Below are positions 17,603 to 25,642 of a stretch of 64,000 bases of DNA, one piece after another. Under the pieces are notes generated by a model. It saw only the letters and a list, made by a program, of their open reading frames with translations, had not been told where the DNA came from and did no database searches. The stretch spans positions 3,345,881 to 3,409,880 of the forward strand of contig NZ_LZNS01000001.1 in the NCBI RefSeq assembly GCF_001984575.1, in the 5' to 3' direction. Position 1 is the first letter of the stretch, and every line of letters starts with the position of its first letter. A program made the position numbers and the translations under genes. Origin of the DNA: Streptomyces sp. MP131-18. Its GTDB lineage: Bacteria > Actinomycetota > Actinomycetes > Streptomycetales > Streptomycetaceae.

Positions 17603-19273
17603 TCAGCCCTGACCGGCGTCCTCGTCCGGGCCGGTGCCCGGCTCGCCTGGCGGCGATTCGGGCGTCTCCGGATCGTCCGGCGGCTCGGGCGGCTCGGTGC
17701 CCTCCGGGCCGCTGCCCTCGACCGTGACCACCGCGGCGGCCGGACCGACCGTGATGCGGCCCTGCCACTCCCCAGCGGGCTCGCGCGCCCGGTCCACCGT
17801 CACCTCGATCACCGCCGACTCGCCCGGCCCGAGCGTGCCGGAGGCGCGGCTCAGCGACAGCCAGGGCACGTCCGTGACGGCCGACCAGTCGACGGGCGCG
17901 CCGCCGGTGGCGGTCAGCGTGATCCGCGTGCCCGCGTCCGTCGGCACGGCATCCACCACCAGCTCCCCGGCGGCCGGCGTCTCCTCGCCCCGGTCCGCCC
18001 CGCCGTCCGTCCCGGCGTCCGCCGGGCGCCCCGCACCGTCGTCCGTGGCGTCCGGCTCCTCTTCGCCGGCCCCGTCGCGGCCGTGCCCGTCCGCCCCGGA
18101 CCCGGGCTCGGCCGCCTCCGCGGAGCCCGTGCCGCTCCCGGTCCGGCCGGTCGTCTCGTACGGCCGCTCGCCGGCACCCTCGGTGCCGTGCGTCTCCGTG
18201 TCCTCGGCCGCCGCGGCGGTGTCCTCGCCCGCAGACTCGCCCTCGGGCGGCGCCCCGCGGCAGGCGGCCCACAGCGCGAGCACGGGAACGGCGACCACCG
18301 TCACGGCCACCGCCGACGTCACGACGCGGCTGCGCAGCCGTTCGCGGCGCCCCTGCTTGTCCTTGTCGAACAGCGGGAACCCGGCCCGGTCGTAACGGGG
18401 CGCGTACTGGGAACGTGCACGCCGGATCGCAAGCCGCGCGGCCTGCACCGCCGCGCGCGGGGCGGGCAGCACCGTCAGCCGGGAAGGACCGGAGGAACCG
18501 GTCGCAGGCCAGCCCACCTCGGCCGTCGCGCGCTGCGCGATCAGCCGGCAGGACGGGCACTCGTCCACGTGCCGCAGCAGCTCGCGGCGCATGGCGGGGC
18601 CGAGCAGCACGCCGCGGTCGTCGCCGGAGAGCGCCGCAGCGGCCGGGCAGCCGGCGGCGTCCACGGCGGCCAGCGCGGCGCGGGTGCGCTCCACCTCGCG
18701 CGCCGCGGCGGTCAGCAGCGTGTGGGCGGCCGGCGCGGCCAGCCGCAGCACCCGGGCCAGCTCACGGGCGGACAGCTGGTGCCGCACCGCGAGCTCGAGT
18801 GCCTCCCGCTGCTCCGGCGTCGTGCCGGCGGCCTCGGGCCAGGACAGCGCCGCCAGCTCGCGGTGGCGCCGCGCCGCGTCCTCGCCGAACGCCCGCGGCA
18901 CCGGCCTGCCTTCGCCCTCTCCCTTGTGCACGGCGAGACGGCGCAGGCAGGCCCAGCGCGCCAGCGCGTACAGCCAGGCCCTGGCCAGGGCCGGATCGGC
19001 GGGCCGCCGGCCGCTCTCGTGCTGCCGCTCGGCGAGCGCGAGCGCCTCGCCCAGCGCGGCGGTGGCCGCGTCGTGCTCGCACATGACGGACAGGCAGTAG
19101 GTGAACAGCCCGTCCAGATACGCGTCGTCGTACGCGGCCTGGCGGCGGTCCTTCCGCGGCCGGGTGGCGGAAGCACCGGCGTCGGCCGGGGAGGCGGCGG
19201 TCTTGGTGGCTGGGGACGGAGCGGCGGCGGGGCGGTGCGCGCCGCGCGCCGGTCGTTCGCGGCTGCGTGTCAT
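17603..19273 (-). CDS. Sigma-like, zinc-anti-sigma-like BACON-domain membrane protein
   Basis: A 556-residue mosaic protein. Residues about 55-210 resemble ECF sigma region 2/4 (AYDDAYLDGLFTYCLSVM, ALARAWLYALARWACLRR, then a region-4-like ALELAVRHQLSARELARVLR). About 230-265 looks like a zinc-finger anti-sigma segment, RRELLRHVDECPSCRL. One transmembrane helix lies near 335-355. An acidic linker leads to an extracytoplasmic BACON-like beta-sandwich (VDWSAVTDVPWLSLSRASGT) and a Pro/Glu tail. The role is probably surface sensing; sigma activity is uncertain. The ATG at 19273 is supported by a leaderless -10 box. Confidence 0.75.
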   Translation of the reverse strand: MTRSRERPARGAHRPAAAPSPATKTAASPADAGASATRPRKDRRQAAYDDAYLDGLFTYCLSVMCEHDAATAALGEALALAERQHESGRRPADPALARAWLYALARWACLRRLAVHKGEGEGRPVPRAFGEDAARRHRELAALSWPEAAGTTPEQREALELAVRHQLSARELARVLRLAAPAAHTLLTAAAREVERTRAALAAVDAAGCPAAAALSGDDRGVLLGPAMRRELLRHVDECPSCRLIAQRATAEVGWPATGSSGPSRLTVLPAPRAAVQAARLAIRRARSQYAPRYDRAGFPLFDKDKQGRRERLRSRVVTSAVAVTVVAVPVLALWAACRGAPPEGESAGEDTAAAAEDTETHGTEGAGERPYETTGRTGSGTGSAEAAEPGSGADGHGRDGAGEEEPDATDDGAGRPADAGTDGGADRGEETPAAGELVVDAVPTDAGTRITLTATGGAPVDWSAVTDVPWLSLSRASGTLGPGESAVIEVTVDRAREPAGEWQGRITVGPAAAVVTVEGSGPEGTEPPEPPDDPETPESPPGEPGTGPDEDAGQG

Positions 19274-19281
19274 CAGGTGGG

Positions 19282-19287
19282 ACGTTA
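19282..19287 (-). promoter_or_regulatory. -10 box for the BACON-domain gene
   Basis: On the minus strand TAACGT lies eight bases before the ATG at 19273, with no Shine-Dalgarno sequence between. It shares a 126-bp divergent region with the radA promoter. Confidence 0.5.
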
Positions 19288-19386
19288 AGCGCCGCGGCAC
19301 CGCCACCGCCGCCGGGTCGTCCAGGTTCCTTCTAACGGGTGACGGTGGGGCGTCTGTTCCGGCCCGTCGGTGTCGGTGGCCGGGGG

Positions 19387-19392
19387 TAGCGT
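19387..19392 (+). promoter_or_regulatory. -10 box of a leaderless promoter for radA
   Basis: TAGCGT is followed by exactly seven bases and then the radA ATG at 19400. There is no Shine-Dalgarno sequence. Confidence 0.65.
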
Positions 19393-19399
19393 TCGGGTC

Positions 19400-20797
19400 A
19401 TGGCTCGAAAAGCAGACCGCCCGTCGTACCGGTGCACCGAGTGCGGCTGGGCCACGGGCAAGTGGCTCGGGCGCTGCCCCGAGTGCCACGCCTGGGGCAC
19501 CGTCGAGGAGTTGGGCGCCGCGCCCGCGGTGCGCACGGTCCCCGCGGCCCGCGTCGCCTCGCCCGCGGTGCCGATCGGGCAGGTGGACGCGGTGCAGGCC
19601 GCGGCGCGCGGCACGGGCGTGCCCGAGCTGGACCGGGTGCTCGGCGGGGGCCTGATCCCCGGCGCGGTGGTGCTGCTCGCCGGGGAGCCGGGCGTGGGCA
19701 AGTCCACGCTGCTGCTGGACGTCGCGGCCAAGTCCGCGTCGGAGGCGCAGCGGACGCTGTACGTGACGGGTGAGGAGTCGGCCGCCCAGGTCCGGATGCG
19801 GGCGGACCGGATCGGCGCCGTGCACGACCACCTGTATCTGGCCGCGGAGACCGATCTGGGCTCGGTGCTCGGCCAGTTGGACCAGGTCAAGCCCGCGCTG
19901 CTGGTGCTGGACTCGGTGCAGACCGTCGCCTCGGCCGAGGTGGACGGCGCGCCGGGCGGGATGGCGCAGGTGCGTGAGGTGGCCGGGGCGCTGATCCGGG
20001 CGTCCAAGGAGCGCGGCATGTCGACACTGCTGGTCGGGCACGTCACGAAGGACGGGGCGATCGCGGGGCCGCGCCTGCTGGAGCATCTGGTGGACGTGGT
20101 CCTGCACTTCGAGGGCGACCGGCACGCCAGGCTGCGGCTGGTCCGCGGCGTGAAGAATCGCTACGGGGCCACCGACGAGGTCGGCTGCTTCGAGCTGCAC
20201 GACGAGGGCATCACGTCGCTGGCCGACCCTTCCGGGCTGTTCCTCACCCGCCGGGACGAGCCGGTGCCGGGCACCTGCCTGACGGTCACGCTGGAGGGCC
20301 GCAGGCCGCTGGTGGCGGAGGTGCAGTCGCTGACGGTGGCCAGTCAGATCCCCTCGCCGCGGCGCACCACGTCGGGTCTGGAGACGTCGCGGGTGTCGAT
20401 GATGCTGGCCGTGCTGGAGCAGCGCGGCCAGATAGCGGCCCTGGGAAAAAATGACATTTACACCGCGACCGTCGGCGGGGTGCGCCTGTCCGAGCCTGCC
20501 GCCGACCTGGCCGTGGCGCTCGCGCTGGCCAGCGCGGCGTCGGACACGCCCCTCCCGAAGAATCTGGTGGCGATCGGCGAGGTCGGCCTCGCCGGGGAGG
20601 TGCGCCGCGTCACCGGGGTGCAGCGGCGCCTCGCGGAGGCTTCGCGGCTCGGCTTCACCCAGGCCCTGGTGCCCGCCGACTCGGGCGGGGCGCCGGCCGG
20701 GATGCGGGTGCGGGAGGTCGCGGACATCGGGGAGGCCCTGCGGGTGCTGCCCGCGCGCGGCGCGGAGTCAAGCAGGCGGGAGGAGGTGCGCCGGTAG
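19400..20797 (+). CDS. radA: DNA repair protein RadA
   Basis: A 465-residue RecA-like branch-migration helicase that promotes strand exchange in recombination repair. The N-terminal C4 zinc finger uses Cys12, Cys15, Cys26 and Cys29 (CTECGW ... CPEC). Walker A is GEPGVGKSTLLLD and the RadA-specific motif is RGVKNRYGA. The C-terminal third is the Lon-protease-like domain without a catalytic Ser-Lys dyad. It lies 42 bp upstream of disA; in Bacillus these two products interact, consistent with a radA-disA unit. Confidence 0.97.
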   Translation: MARKADRPSYRCTECGWATGKWLGRCPECHAWGTVEELGAAPAVRTVPAARVASPAVPIGQVDAVQAAARGTGVPELDRVLGGGLIPGAVVLLAGEPGVGKSTLLLDVAAKSASEAQRTLYVTGEESAAQVRMRADRIGAVHDHLYLAAETDLGSVLGQLDQVKPALLVLDSVQTVASAEVDGAPGGMAQVREVAGALIRASKERGMSTLLVGHVTKDGAIAGPRLLEHLVDVVLHFEGDRHARLRLVRGVKNRYGATDEVGCFELHDEGITSLADPSGLFLTRRDEPVPGTCLTVTLEGRRPLVAEVQSLTVASQIPSPRRTTSGLETSRVSMMLAVLEQRGQIAALGKNDIYTATVGGVRLSEPAADLAVALALASAASDTPLPKNLVAIGEVGLAGEVRRVTGVQRRLAEASRLGFTQALVPADSGGAPAGMRVREVADIGEALRVLPARGAESSRREEVRR

Positions 20798-20800
20798 ACT
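20795..20800 (+). promoter_or_regulatory. Possible internal -10 box for disA
   Basis: TAGACT overlaps the TAG stop codon of radA and sits 39 bases before the disA ATG. No clear -35 box is visible, so its activity is uncertain. Confidence 0.35.
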
Positions 20801-20839
20801 CATGTGCACCAAGCGCAGGTTCGTCCTCCGGAGGATTGC

Positions 20840-21964
20840 ATGGCAGCCAGCGACCGCCCGGCGGGTCCCGGGAGGGCCGGGGGTGGTCCCGGGGCGGATG
20901 GCCTGCTGCGGGCCGCGCTGAGCGCGGTCGCCCCCGGGACCCAGCTGCGGGACGGCCTGGAGCGCATCCTCCGGGGGAACACGGGGGGCCTCATCGTGCT
21001 CGGCGTGGACCGGACGGTGGAGTCGCTGTGCACGGGCGGGTTCGTGCTGGACGTGGAGTTCACCGCGACCCGGCTGCGCGAGCTGTGCAAGCTCGACGGC
21101 GCGGTCATCGTGGACCGGGACATCTCGCGGATCGTGCGGGCCGGGGTGCAGCTCGTTCCCGACCCGAGCATCCCGACGGAGGAGACCGGCACGCGCCACC
21201 GCACGGCGCAGCGGGTGTCCATCCAGACCGGCTTCCCCGTGGTGTCGGTCAGCCAGTCGATGCGGCTGGTCGCGCTGTACCTGGACGGGCAGCGGCGCGT
21301 GCTCGAGGACTCGGGCGCGATCCTGTCCCGCGCCAATCAGGCGCTGGCCACCCTGGAGCGGTACAAGCTGCGGCTCGACGAGGTGACCGGCACGCTGTCC
21401 GCCCTGGAGATCGAGGACCTGGTCACCGTGCGGGACGTGGCCGCGGTGGCGCAGCGCCTGGAGATGGTGCGGCGCATCGCGGCGGAGATCGCGGAGTACG
21501 TGGTGGAGCTGGGCACCGACGGGCGGCTGCTCTCCCTCCAGCTGGACGAGCTGATCGCCGGTGTCGAGCCGGAACGGCAGCTGGTCGTCCGCGACTACCT
21601 GCCGGAGGCGGGCGGCAAGCGCTCGCGGAAGGTGGGCACGGCCCTCGCCGAGCTGGACGGCCTCGGGCACGCCGAGCTGCTTGAGCTCGCGCTGGTCGCC
21701 AGGGCCCTGGGCTACAGCGCCGCCCCCGAATCGCTTGACACTTCCGTCTCGCCGCGCGGCTTCCGGCTCCTGGCGAAGGTGCCGCGGCTGCCGGGCCTGG
21801 TCATCGACCGGCTGGTTGACCACTTCGGCGGCCTCCAGAAGCTGCTCGCCGCCAGCGTGGACGACCTCCAGGCGGTGGACGGCGTCGGCGAGACGCGGGC
21901 CCGCTCGGTGCGGGAGGGCCTGTCGCGGCTGGCGGAGTCCTCGATCCTGGAGCGGTACGTCTGA
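20840..21964 (+). CDS. disA: Diadenylate cyclase / DNA integrity scanning protein
   Basis: A 374-residue enzyme that makes cyclic di-AMP from two ATP and scans DNA for branched structures. The DAC domain carries the catalytic DGA at 86-88 and RHRTA at 119-123. A helical linker follows, then a C-terminal helix-hairpin-helix domain ([22 protein letters not shown]). ATG 20840 is chosen because CGGAGGATTGC places a strong ribosome-binding site six bases upstream. The length equals that expected for Streptomyces DisA. Confidence 0.97.
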   Translation: MAASDRPAGPGRAGGGPGADGLLRAALSAVAPGTQLRDGLERILRGNTGGLIVLGVDRTVESLCTGGFVLDVEFTATRLRELCKLDGAVIVDRDISRIVRAGVQLVPDPSIPTEETGTRHRTAQRVSIQTGFPVVSVSQSMRLVALYLDGQRRVLEDSGAILSRANQALATLERYKLRLDEVTGTLSALEIEDLVTVRDVAAVAQRLEMVRRIAAEIAEYVVELGTDGRLLSLQLDELIAGVEPERQLVVRDYLPEAGGKRSRKVGTALAELDGLGHAELLELALVARALGYSAAPESLDTSVSPRGFRLLAKVPRLPGLVIDRLVDHFGGLQKLLAASVDDLQAVDGVGETRARSVREGLSRLAESSILERYV

Positions 21965-22002
21965 GCCGCCGCGGCGGGGCCGTGCGGGCTCCTCGGTCCT
22001 TC

Positions 22003-22815
22003 TCAGTCCTCCTCGAAGCGGAAGGTCGTCTGCACCACCGGGTAGTCGGCCAGCGCGGCCTCCGCCAGGTAGGAGTCGGCCGCCGCGTCAGGACCCGTGC
22101 CGTCGCAGTCGGCGGTGGAGTGCTGCCGGTCCCAGGTGAAGGTGTGGTGCGCGGAGCCGTCGGCCGGCACCGCGACCGGGTCCGAGCCGAGTCCCGTGGG
22201 GCAGTCGGCGGAGGACCACACCTGCTCGTCGGCCGTGTTGGCCACCGTGATGGTCAGCGCCTCGTGCCCGAAATCGACGCGGCAGGCGGGCCCGGTGTTC
22301 GCCACGGTCAGCCGGATCTCCGGCTCCTCGCCGGGCGCGTAGGCGTTGGCATCGCTGCGCAGGGAGATCTCCAGGGCGCCCGCCGTGCACGCCGGCAGCC
22401 CGGCGCCGCTGCCGGAGCCCGAGCCGTTCCCGTCGTCGCCGGTGCCGTCGCCCTCAGATCCGTCGGAGCCCTCGGCCGCGCCGCCGTCCGCGTCGCCGCC
22501 GTCCCCGCCGGAGCCGTCGTCGCCCGTGCCGTCCTCACCGCCGTCCTCGCCGGTCTCGTCGCCGGACGGCGAGTCGTCCCGGCCGCCCGGGCGTTCGTCG
22601 ATGAGGGACTCGGAGGGCGTGGGCCCCGGGGTGATGGACTCGGCGGGGCCGCCCGCGCCATCGTCGTGTCCGGCGGGCTCGTCATCGCCGCCCCCCGAGC
22701 GCAGCGCCCAGAAGACGAGCAGCACGACGAGCGCGATCAGCAGCAGCACGACGGCCCTGCGTCGCCAGTAGATGGACGAAGGCAGCGGGCCGACAGGAGT
22801 GCGCAGAGATCCCAC
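22003..22815 (-). CDS. Secreted or membrane-anchored low-complexity protein
   Basis: A 270-residue protein. A short cytoplasmic N-terminus (MGSLRTPVGPLPSSIYWRRR) leads to one transmembrane helix at about 21-40. An acidic Gly/Asp/Ser linker (about 42-145) follows, then a beta-rich outside domain with three cysteines (PACTAGALE, PACRVDFG, SADCPTG, plus TADCDG). I do not recognise a named family; similar proteins sit between disA and mutY in Streptomyces. It is convergent with disA. Confidence 0.78.
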   Translation of the reverse strand: MGSLRTPVGPLPSSIYWRRRAVVLLLIALVVLLVFWALRSGGGDDEPAGHDDGAGGPAESITPGPTPSESLIDERPGGRDDSPSGDETGEDGGEDGTGDDGSGGDGGDADGGAAEGSDGSEGDGTGDDGNGSGSGSGAGLPACTAGALEISLRSDANAYAPGEEPEIRLTVANTGPACRVDFGHEALTITVANTADEQVWSSADCPTGLGSDPVAVPADGSAHHTFTWDRQHSTADCDGTGPDAAADSYLAEAALADYPVVQTTFRFEED

Positions 22816-22821
22816 GCGGAA

Positions 22822-22827
22822 ACCTTA
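22822..22827 (-). promoter_or_regulatory. -10 box for the low-complexity exported protein
   Basis: On the minus strand TAAGGT is followed by six bases and the GTG start at 22815, which fits a leaderless transcript. Confidence 0.5.
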
Positions 22828-22949
22828 CGAGACTTCCGTCACCTCCAAGCCCCCTACCCACCACTCGCCGGGACACCGTTGCGTATCAACACGCGCAAAG
22901 CGCCGTCCGCTTTGTGCCGTGCCCCTGCCGTGCCAGGATCGCCTTTGCC

Positions 22950-23867
22950 ATGACTGCGACGACTGCGACGACATCGACGAGTACGACGCCGCCCACCGCC
23001 CTGCACACCCCGGTCATCGACTGGTTCGACGAGCACGCCCGCGATCTGCCCTGGCGCCGCCCCGAGGCGGGCGCCTGGGGGGTCATGGTCAGCGAGTTCA
23101 TGCTCCAGCAGACGCCCGTCAGCCGTGTGCTGCCGGTCTACGAGGAGTGGCTGCGCCGCTGGCCGCGCCCCGCCGACCTGGCCGCGGAGCCGCCGGGTGA
23201 GGCCGTCCGCGCCTGGGGCCGTCTCGGCTACCCGCGGCGGGCCCTGCGCCTGCACAACGCGGCCGCGGCGATAGCGGAACGGCACGGCGGCGAGGTGCCC
23301 ACCGACCACCACCAGCTGCTGGCGCTGCCCGGCATCGGCGAGTACACGGCGGCGGCCGTCGCCTCGTTCGCGTACGGCCAGCGTCACGCGGTACTGGACA
23401 CGAACGTGCGAAGGGTCTTCGCCCGCGTCGTCACCGGCACCGAGTACCCGCCGAACGCCACGACCGCCGCCGAACGCAAGCTGGCCCGGCTGCTGCTGCC
23501 GGAGGACCCGGCGACGGCGGCCCGCTGGGCCGCGGCCACGATGGAGCTGGGCGCGCTGCTGTGCACGGCTCGCGGCCCCGAGTGCGCGAAGTGCCCGATC
23601 GCCGACCTGTGTGCCTGGCGCGGCGCCGGCTCGCCCGCCCACGAAGGCCCGCCGCGCCGCGGCCAGACCTACGCGGGAACGGACCGTCAGGTGCGCGGCA
23701 AGCTGCTCGCCGTGCTCCGCGAGGCGTCCGGGCCGGTGGAGCGGGCCGTGCTCGACCGGGTGTGGCACGACCCGGAGCAGCGCAACCGCGCGTTGAACGG
23801 CCTGGTCGGCGACGGGCTCGCCGAGCGGCTGCCGGACGGCCGCTACCGGCTGCCGGGCGCTGTCTGA
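22950..23867 (+). CDS. mutY: A/G-specific adenine DNA glycosylase
   Basis: A 305-residue base-excision repair enzyme that removes adenine opposite 8-oxoguanine. Catalytic Glu49 lies in SEFMLQQT. The helix-hairpin-helix is LPGIGEYTAAAVASF and catalytic Asp150 is in VLDTNVRRV. The [4Fe-4S] ligands Cys205, Cys212, Cys215 and Cys221 have the canonical C-x6-C-x2-C-x5-C spacing. The C-terminal NUDIX-like MutT domain of E. coli MutY is absent, as is usual in actinobacteria. The ATG at 22950 is preferred to one at 22914, which would add 12 residues outside the fold. Confidence 0.95.
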   Translation: MTATTATTSTSTTPPTALHTPVIDWFDEHARDLPWRRPEAGAWGVMVSEFMLQQTPVSRVLPVYEEWLRRWPRPADLAAEPPGEAVRAWGRLGYPRRALRLHNAAAAIAERHGGEVPTDHHQLLALPGIGEYTAAAVASFAYGQRHAVLDTNVRRVFARVVTGTEYPPNATTAAERKLARLLLPEDPATAARWAAATMELGALLCTARGPECAKCPIADLCAWRGAGSPAHEGPPRRGQTYAGTDRQVRGKLLAVLREASGPVERAVLDRVWHDPEQRNRALNGLVGDGLAERLPDGRYRLPGAV

Positions 23868-23868
23868 C

Positions 23869-23896
23869 GGTGTGTCGCCCGGCCGGGCGACACACC
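23869..23896. terminator. mutY terminator, perfect palindrome
   Basis: A perfect 28-bp palindrome (arms 23869-23882 and 23883-23896) begins two bases after the mutY stop. It would form a very stable hairpin with a four-base GGCC tip. Confidence 0.88.
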
Positions 23897-24140
23897 ACCG
23901 CTCCCGGAGTGACCCGGCGTCCGCCCCGCGCCGAGCCACGGGCCGATGGCGAACGCGGCGGTCGCCGCCAGCAGCCCGGGCCCGTTCCGGCGGCTGGCCC
24001 GGCAGCGGCGTGCGGCCGGGAAAAGCGGCCGAGCACGGCGGCGAGGCGCGCGGCCTGGGGTCCGTCTTCAAAGGGGCGTCCGATCAGCGAGCGGCGGATG
24101 GCGCCCCTCTGGCAAGGCGCCGGATCGTCCTCGCACGTGA

Positions 24141-24196
24141 GGGTGCCTCTCCCTGCGGGCACCTCCCCGGGTGCCTCTCCCTGCGGGCACCTCCCT
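24141..24196. repeat. Two 28-bp tandem repeats
   Basis: Two nearly identical 28-bp units, GGGTGCCTCTCCC followed by TGCGGGCACCTCCC(C/T), are followed by a partial third at about 24197-24210. Each unit is itself partly self-complementary (GTGCC ... GGCAC). The whole 23868-24354 gap shows no convincing gene; apart from the mutY terminator and these repeats I see nothing in it. Confidence 0.85.
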
Positions 24197-24213
24197 GGGG
24201 GCACCTCCCGGAC

Positions 24214-24277
24214 GAAGTCTGGGGGAGAAGTCCGGGGGAGAAGTCCGGGGGAGAAGTCCGGGGGAGAAGTCCGGGGA
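24214..24277. repeat. 13-bp tandem repeat, about five copies
   Basis: Units GAAGTCCGGGGGA start at 24214, 24227, 24240, 24253 and 24266. The first carries T for C at one position and the last lacks one G. The array lies 78 bp beyond the stop of the GNAT gene, which is on the opposite strand. Confidence 0.92.
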
Positions 24278-24354
24278 GTGCTTGGGTGATTCGGCAACGC
24301 AGCCAGAGGGGATGCCAGTCGTCGCGTGCCGGACAGTCCCTTTGATGACGGGCC

Positions 24355-24774
24355 CTAGCGGAACTCCCACACCGGAACGGTCACCGGACCCTCCGTGACG
24401 CCGCCCGCGGAGCGGTAGGTGGCGAGCGCCGCCTCGTTGTCCGCGTCGACCGCGACCCACATGCTGTGGCAATCGCGCTCACGCGCCAGACCGGCCAATG
24501 CCTCGACCAGGGCCCGGCCGATGCCCTGCCTCCGGTGGCCCTCGTCCACGCCCAGCTCGTAGAGGAACATCTCCGTCCCCTTGTCCGGATGCGTCATCTC
24601 CACGCCCGTGACCATGCCCACCGGGGCGCCGTCCGCCGTGTACGCGACGAACAGATGATGGCCGGGTGCGGCGAGGAACCGCTCGGCCCACTCCGGACGG
24701 GCCGGCCCGTCGTACAGCCCCTCCGCGGCGAGGACGTCGGCCACCGCGGTCACTCGTCGGATGTCAACAGCCAT
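24355..24774 (-). CDS. GNAT family N-acetyltransferase
   Basis: A 139-residue single-domain GNAT. Motif A is LYELGVDEGHRRQGIGRALVEAL, with the acetyl-CoA pyrophosphate loop RRQGIG, and motif B is around NEAALATYRSAGG. The N-terminal half (PEWAERFLAAPGHHLFVAY) resembles aminoglycoside 3-/6'-acetyltransferase-like GNATs, but resistance cannot be inferred. The ATG at 24774 begins the fold directly. Confidence 0.88.
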   Translation of the reverse strand: MAVDIRRVTAVADVLAAEGLYDGPARPEWAERFLAAPGHHLFVAYTADGAPVGMVTGVEMTHPDKGTEMFLYELGVDEGHRRQGIGRALVEALAGLARERDCHSMWVAVDADNEAALATYRSAGGVTEGPVTVPVWEFR

Positions 24775-24855
24775 CCCCGCACGCTACGCGGCACGGCTCG
24801 GACGGTGGCGCCCGGCCCCGCCACGGCTCCCTGCGGGCGGCGGCATGCGGGCCGT

Positions 24856-25542
24856 TCATGATGCGAAGGGATGGTCGGCCCGGTGGTTGCGCAGGGCGTG
24901 GCCCAGCCAGGCGAGGCGGTCGAGCATGGTCTTGGCCGCCTCGTTGGGCCGGTCGGGGGCCAGCAGCTGCCCGTCCGTCCCGAAAGCGTCCTGGTAGTTC
25001 GGAAAGCAGACGGTGTCCCGGGTGGGGATGGCGTACACCTCGTTGAACACGCCGCGGAGGTGCTCGACGGACCGCAGGCCGCCGCTGACGCCGCCGTAGG
25101 AGACGAAGCCCACGGGCTTGGCCTGCCACTCGGTGTAGAACCAGTCGATGGCCGTCTTCAGGGGTGCGGGGAAGCTGTGGTTGTACTCGGGGGTGACGAC
25201 GACGAAGGCGTCGGCCGCGGCCAGCCGGGGCGCGAGGCGCGCGACGGGCTCGGGAATGGAGCGCTCGTCGTCGACAAGGGTGTCGGGCAGCCGCTCCTCG
25301 GCGAGGTCGACGACGTCCACCTCGAAGCCGCCGTGCTCGCGCGCCCTGCCGGCGAACCACTCGGCGGGCACCGGGGCGAAGCGGCCCCTGCGGGTGCTGC
25401 CGACGATCACCGCGAGCCGCAGCGGCCCGCGGGAGGAGGAAGAAGCGGCGGCAGGGGCGGAGGAGGAGGGAGCCGGGCTCGTCGTGGTCGGGCCGGAAGG
25501 CGTGGCCGCGGTGGTGGTGGTCGCGTGGGGTGTCTCGTTCAT
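24856..25542 (-). CDS. NADPH-dependent FMN reductase
   Basis: A 228-residue flavodoxin-like oxidoreductase. An N-terminal Thr/Ser/Pro/Ala-rich extension of about 45 residues precedes LRLAVIVGSTRRGRF, the flavin phosphate loop. VVVTPEYNHSFPAPLKTAID and FVSYGGVSGGLRSVEHLR are family signatures (ArsH/ChrR/azoreductase type). It would reduce FMN or quinone-like compounds. The ATG at 25542 has GGAGAG eight bases upstream and is preferred to 25566. The gene is divergent from the SARP-type regulator. Confidence 0.9.
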   Translation of the reverse strand: MNETPHATTTTAATPSGPTTTSPAPSSSAPAAASSSSRGPLRLAVIVGSTRRGRFAPVPAEWFAGRAREHGGFEVDVVDLAEERLPDTLVDDERSIPEPVARLAPRLAAADAFVVVTPEYNHSFPAPLKTAIDWFYTEWQAKPVGFVSYGGVSGGLRSVEHLRGVFNEVYAIPTRDTVCFPNYQDAFGTDGQLLAPDRPNEAAKTMLDRLAWLGHALRNHRADHPFAS

Positions 25543-25630
25543 GCCGTCCACTCTCCGCAACGCCACTTCTGGTTCGCTGATGGTCCGCTCATGGCCCGCC
25601 GTGACCGGACCGTGCGTGGACCGTGCGGGT

Positions 25631-25636
25631 TACCGT
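25631..25636 (+). promoter_or_regulatory. -10 box of a leaderless promoter for the SARP regulator
   Basis: TACCGT is followed by six bases (GACGGC) and the ATG at 25643. There is no Shine-Dalgarno sequence. Confidence 0.55.
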
Positions 25637-25642
25637 GACGGC

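Noticed and set aside
24214..24277. The 13-bp tandem array as a CRISPR array
   Set aside because: Units are contiguous with no unique spacers and no cas genes are near.
24355..24774. GNAT at 24.4 kb as an aminoglycoside resistance gene
   Set aside because: Similarity is only to the general fold; substrate-defining residues could not be recognised.
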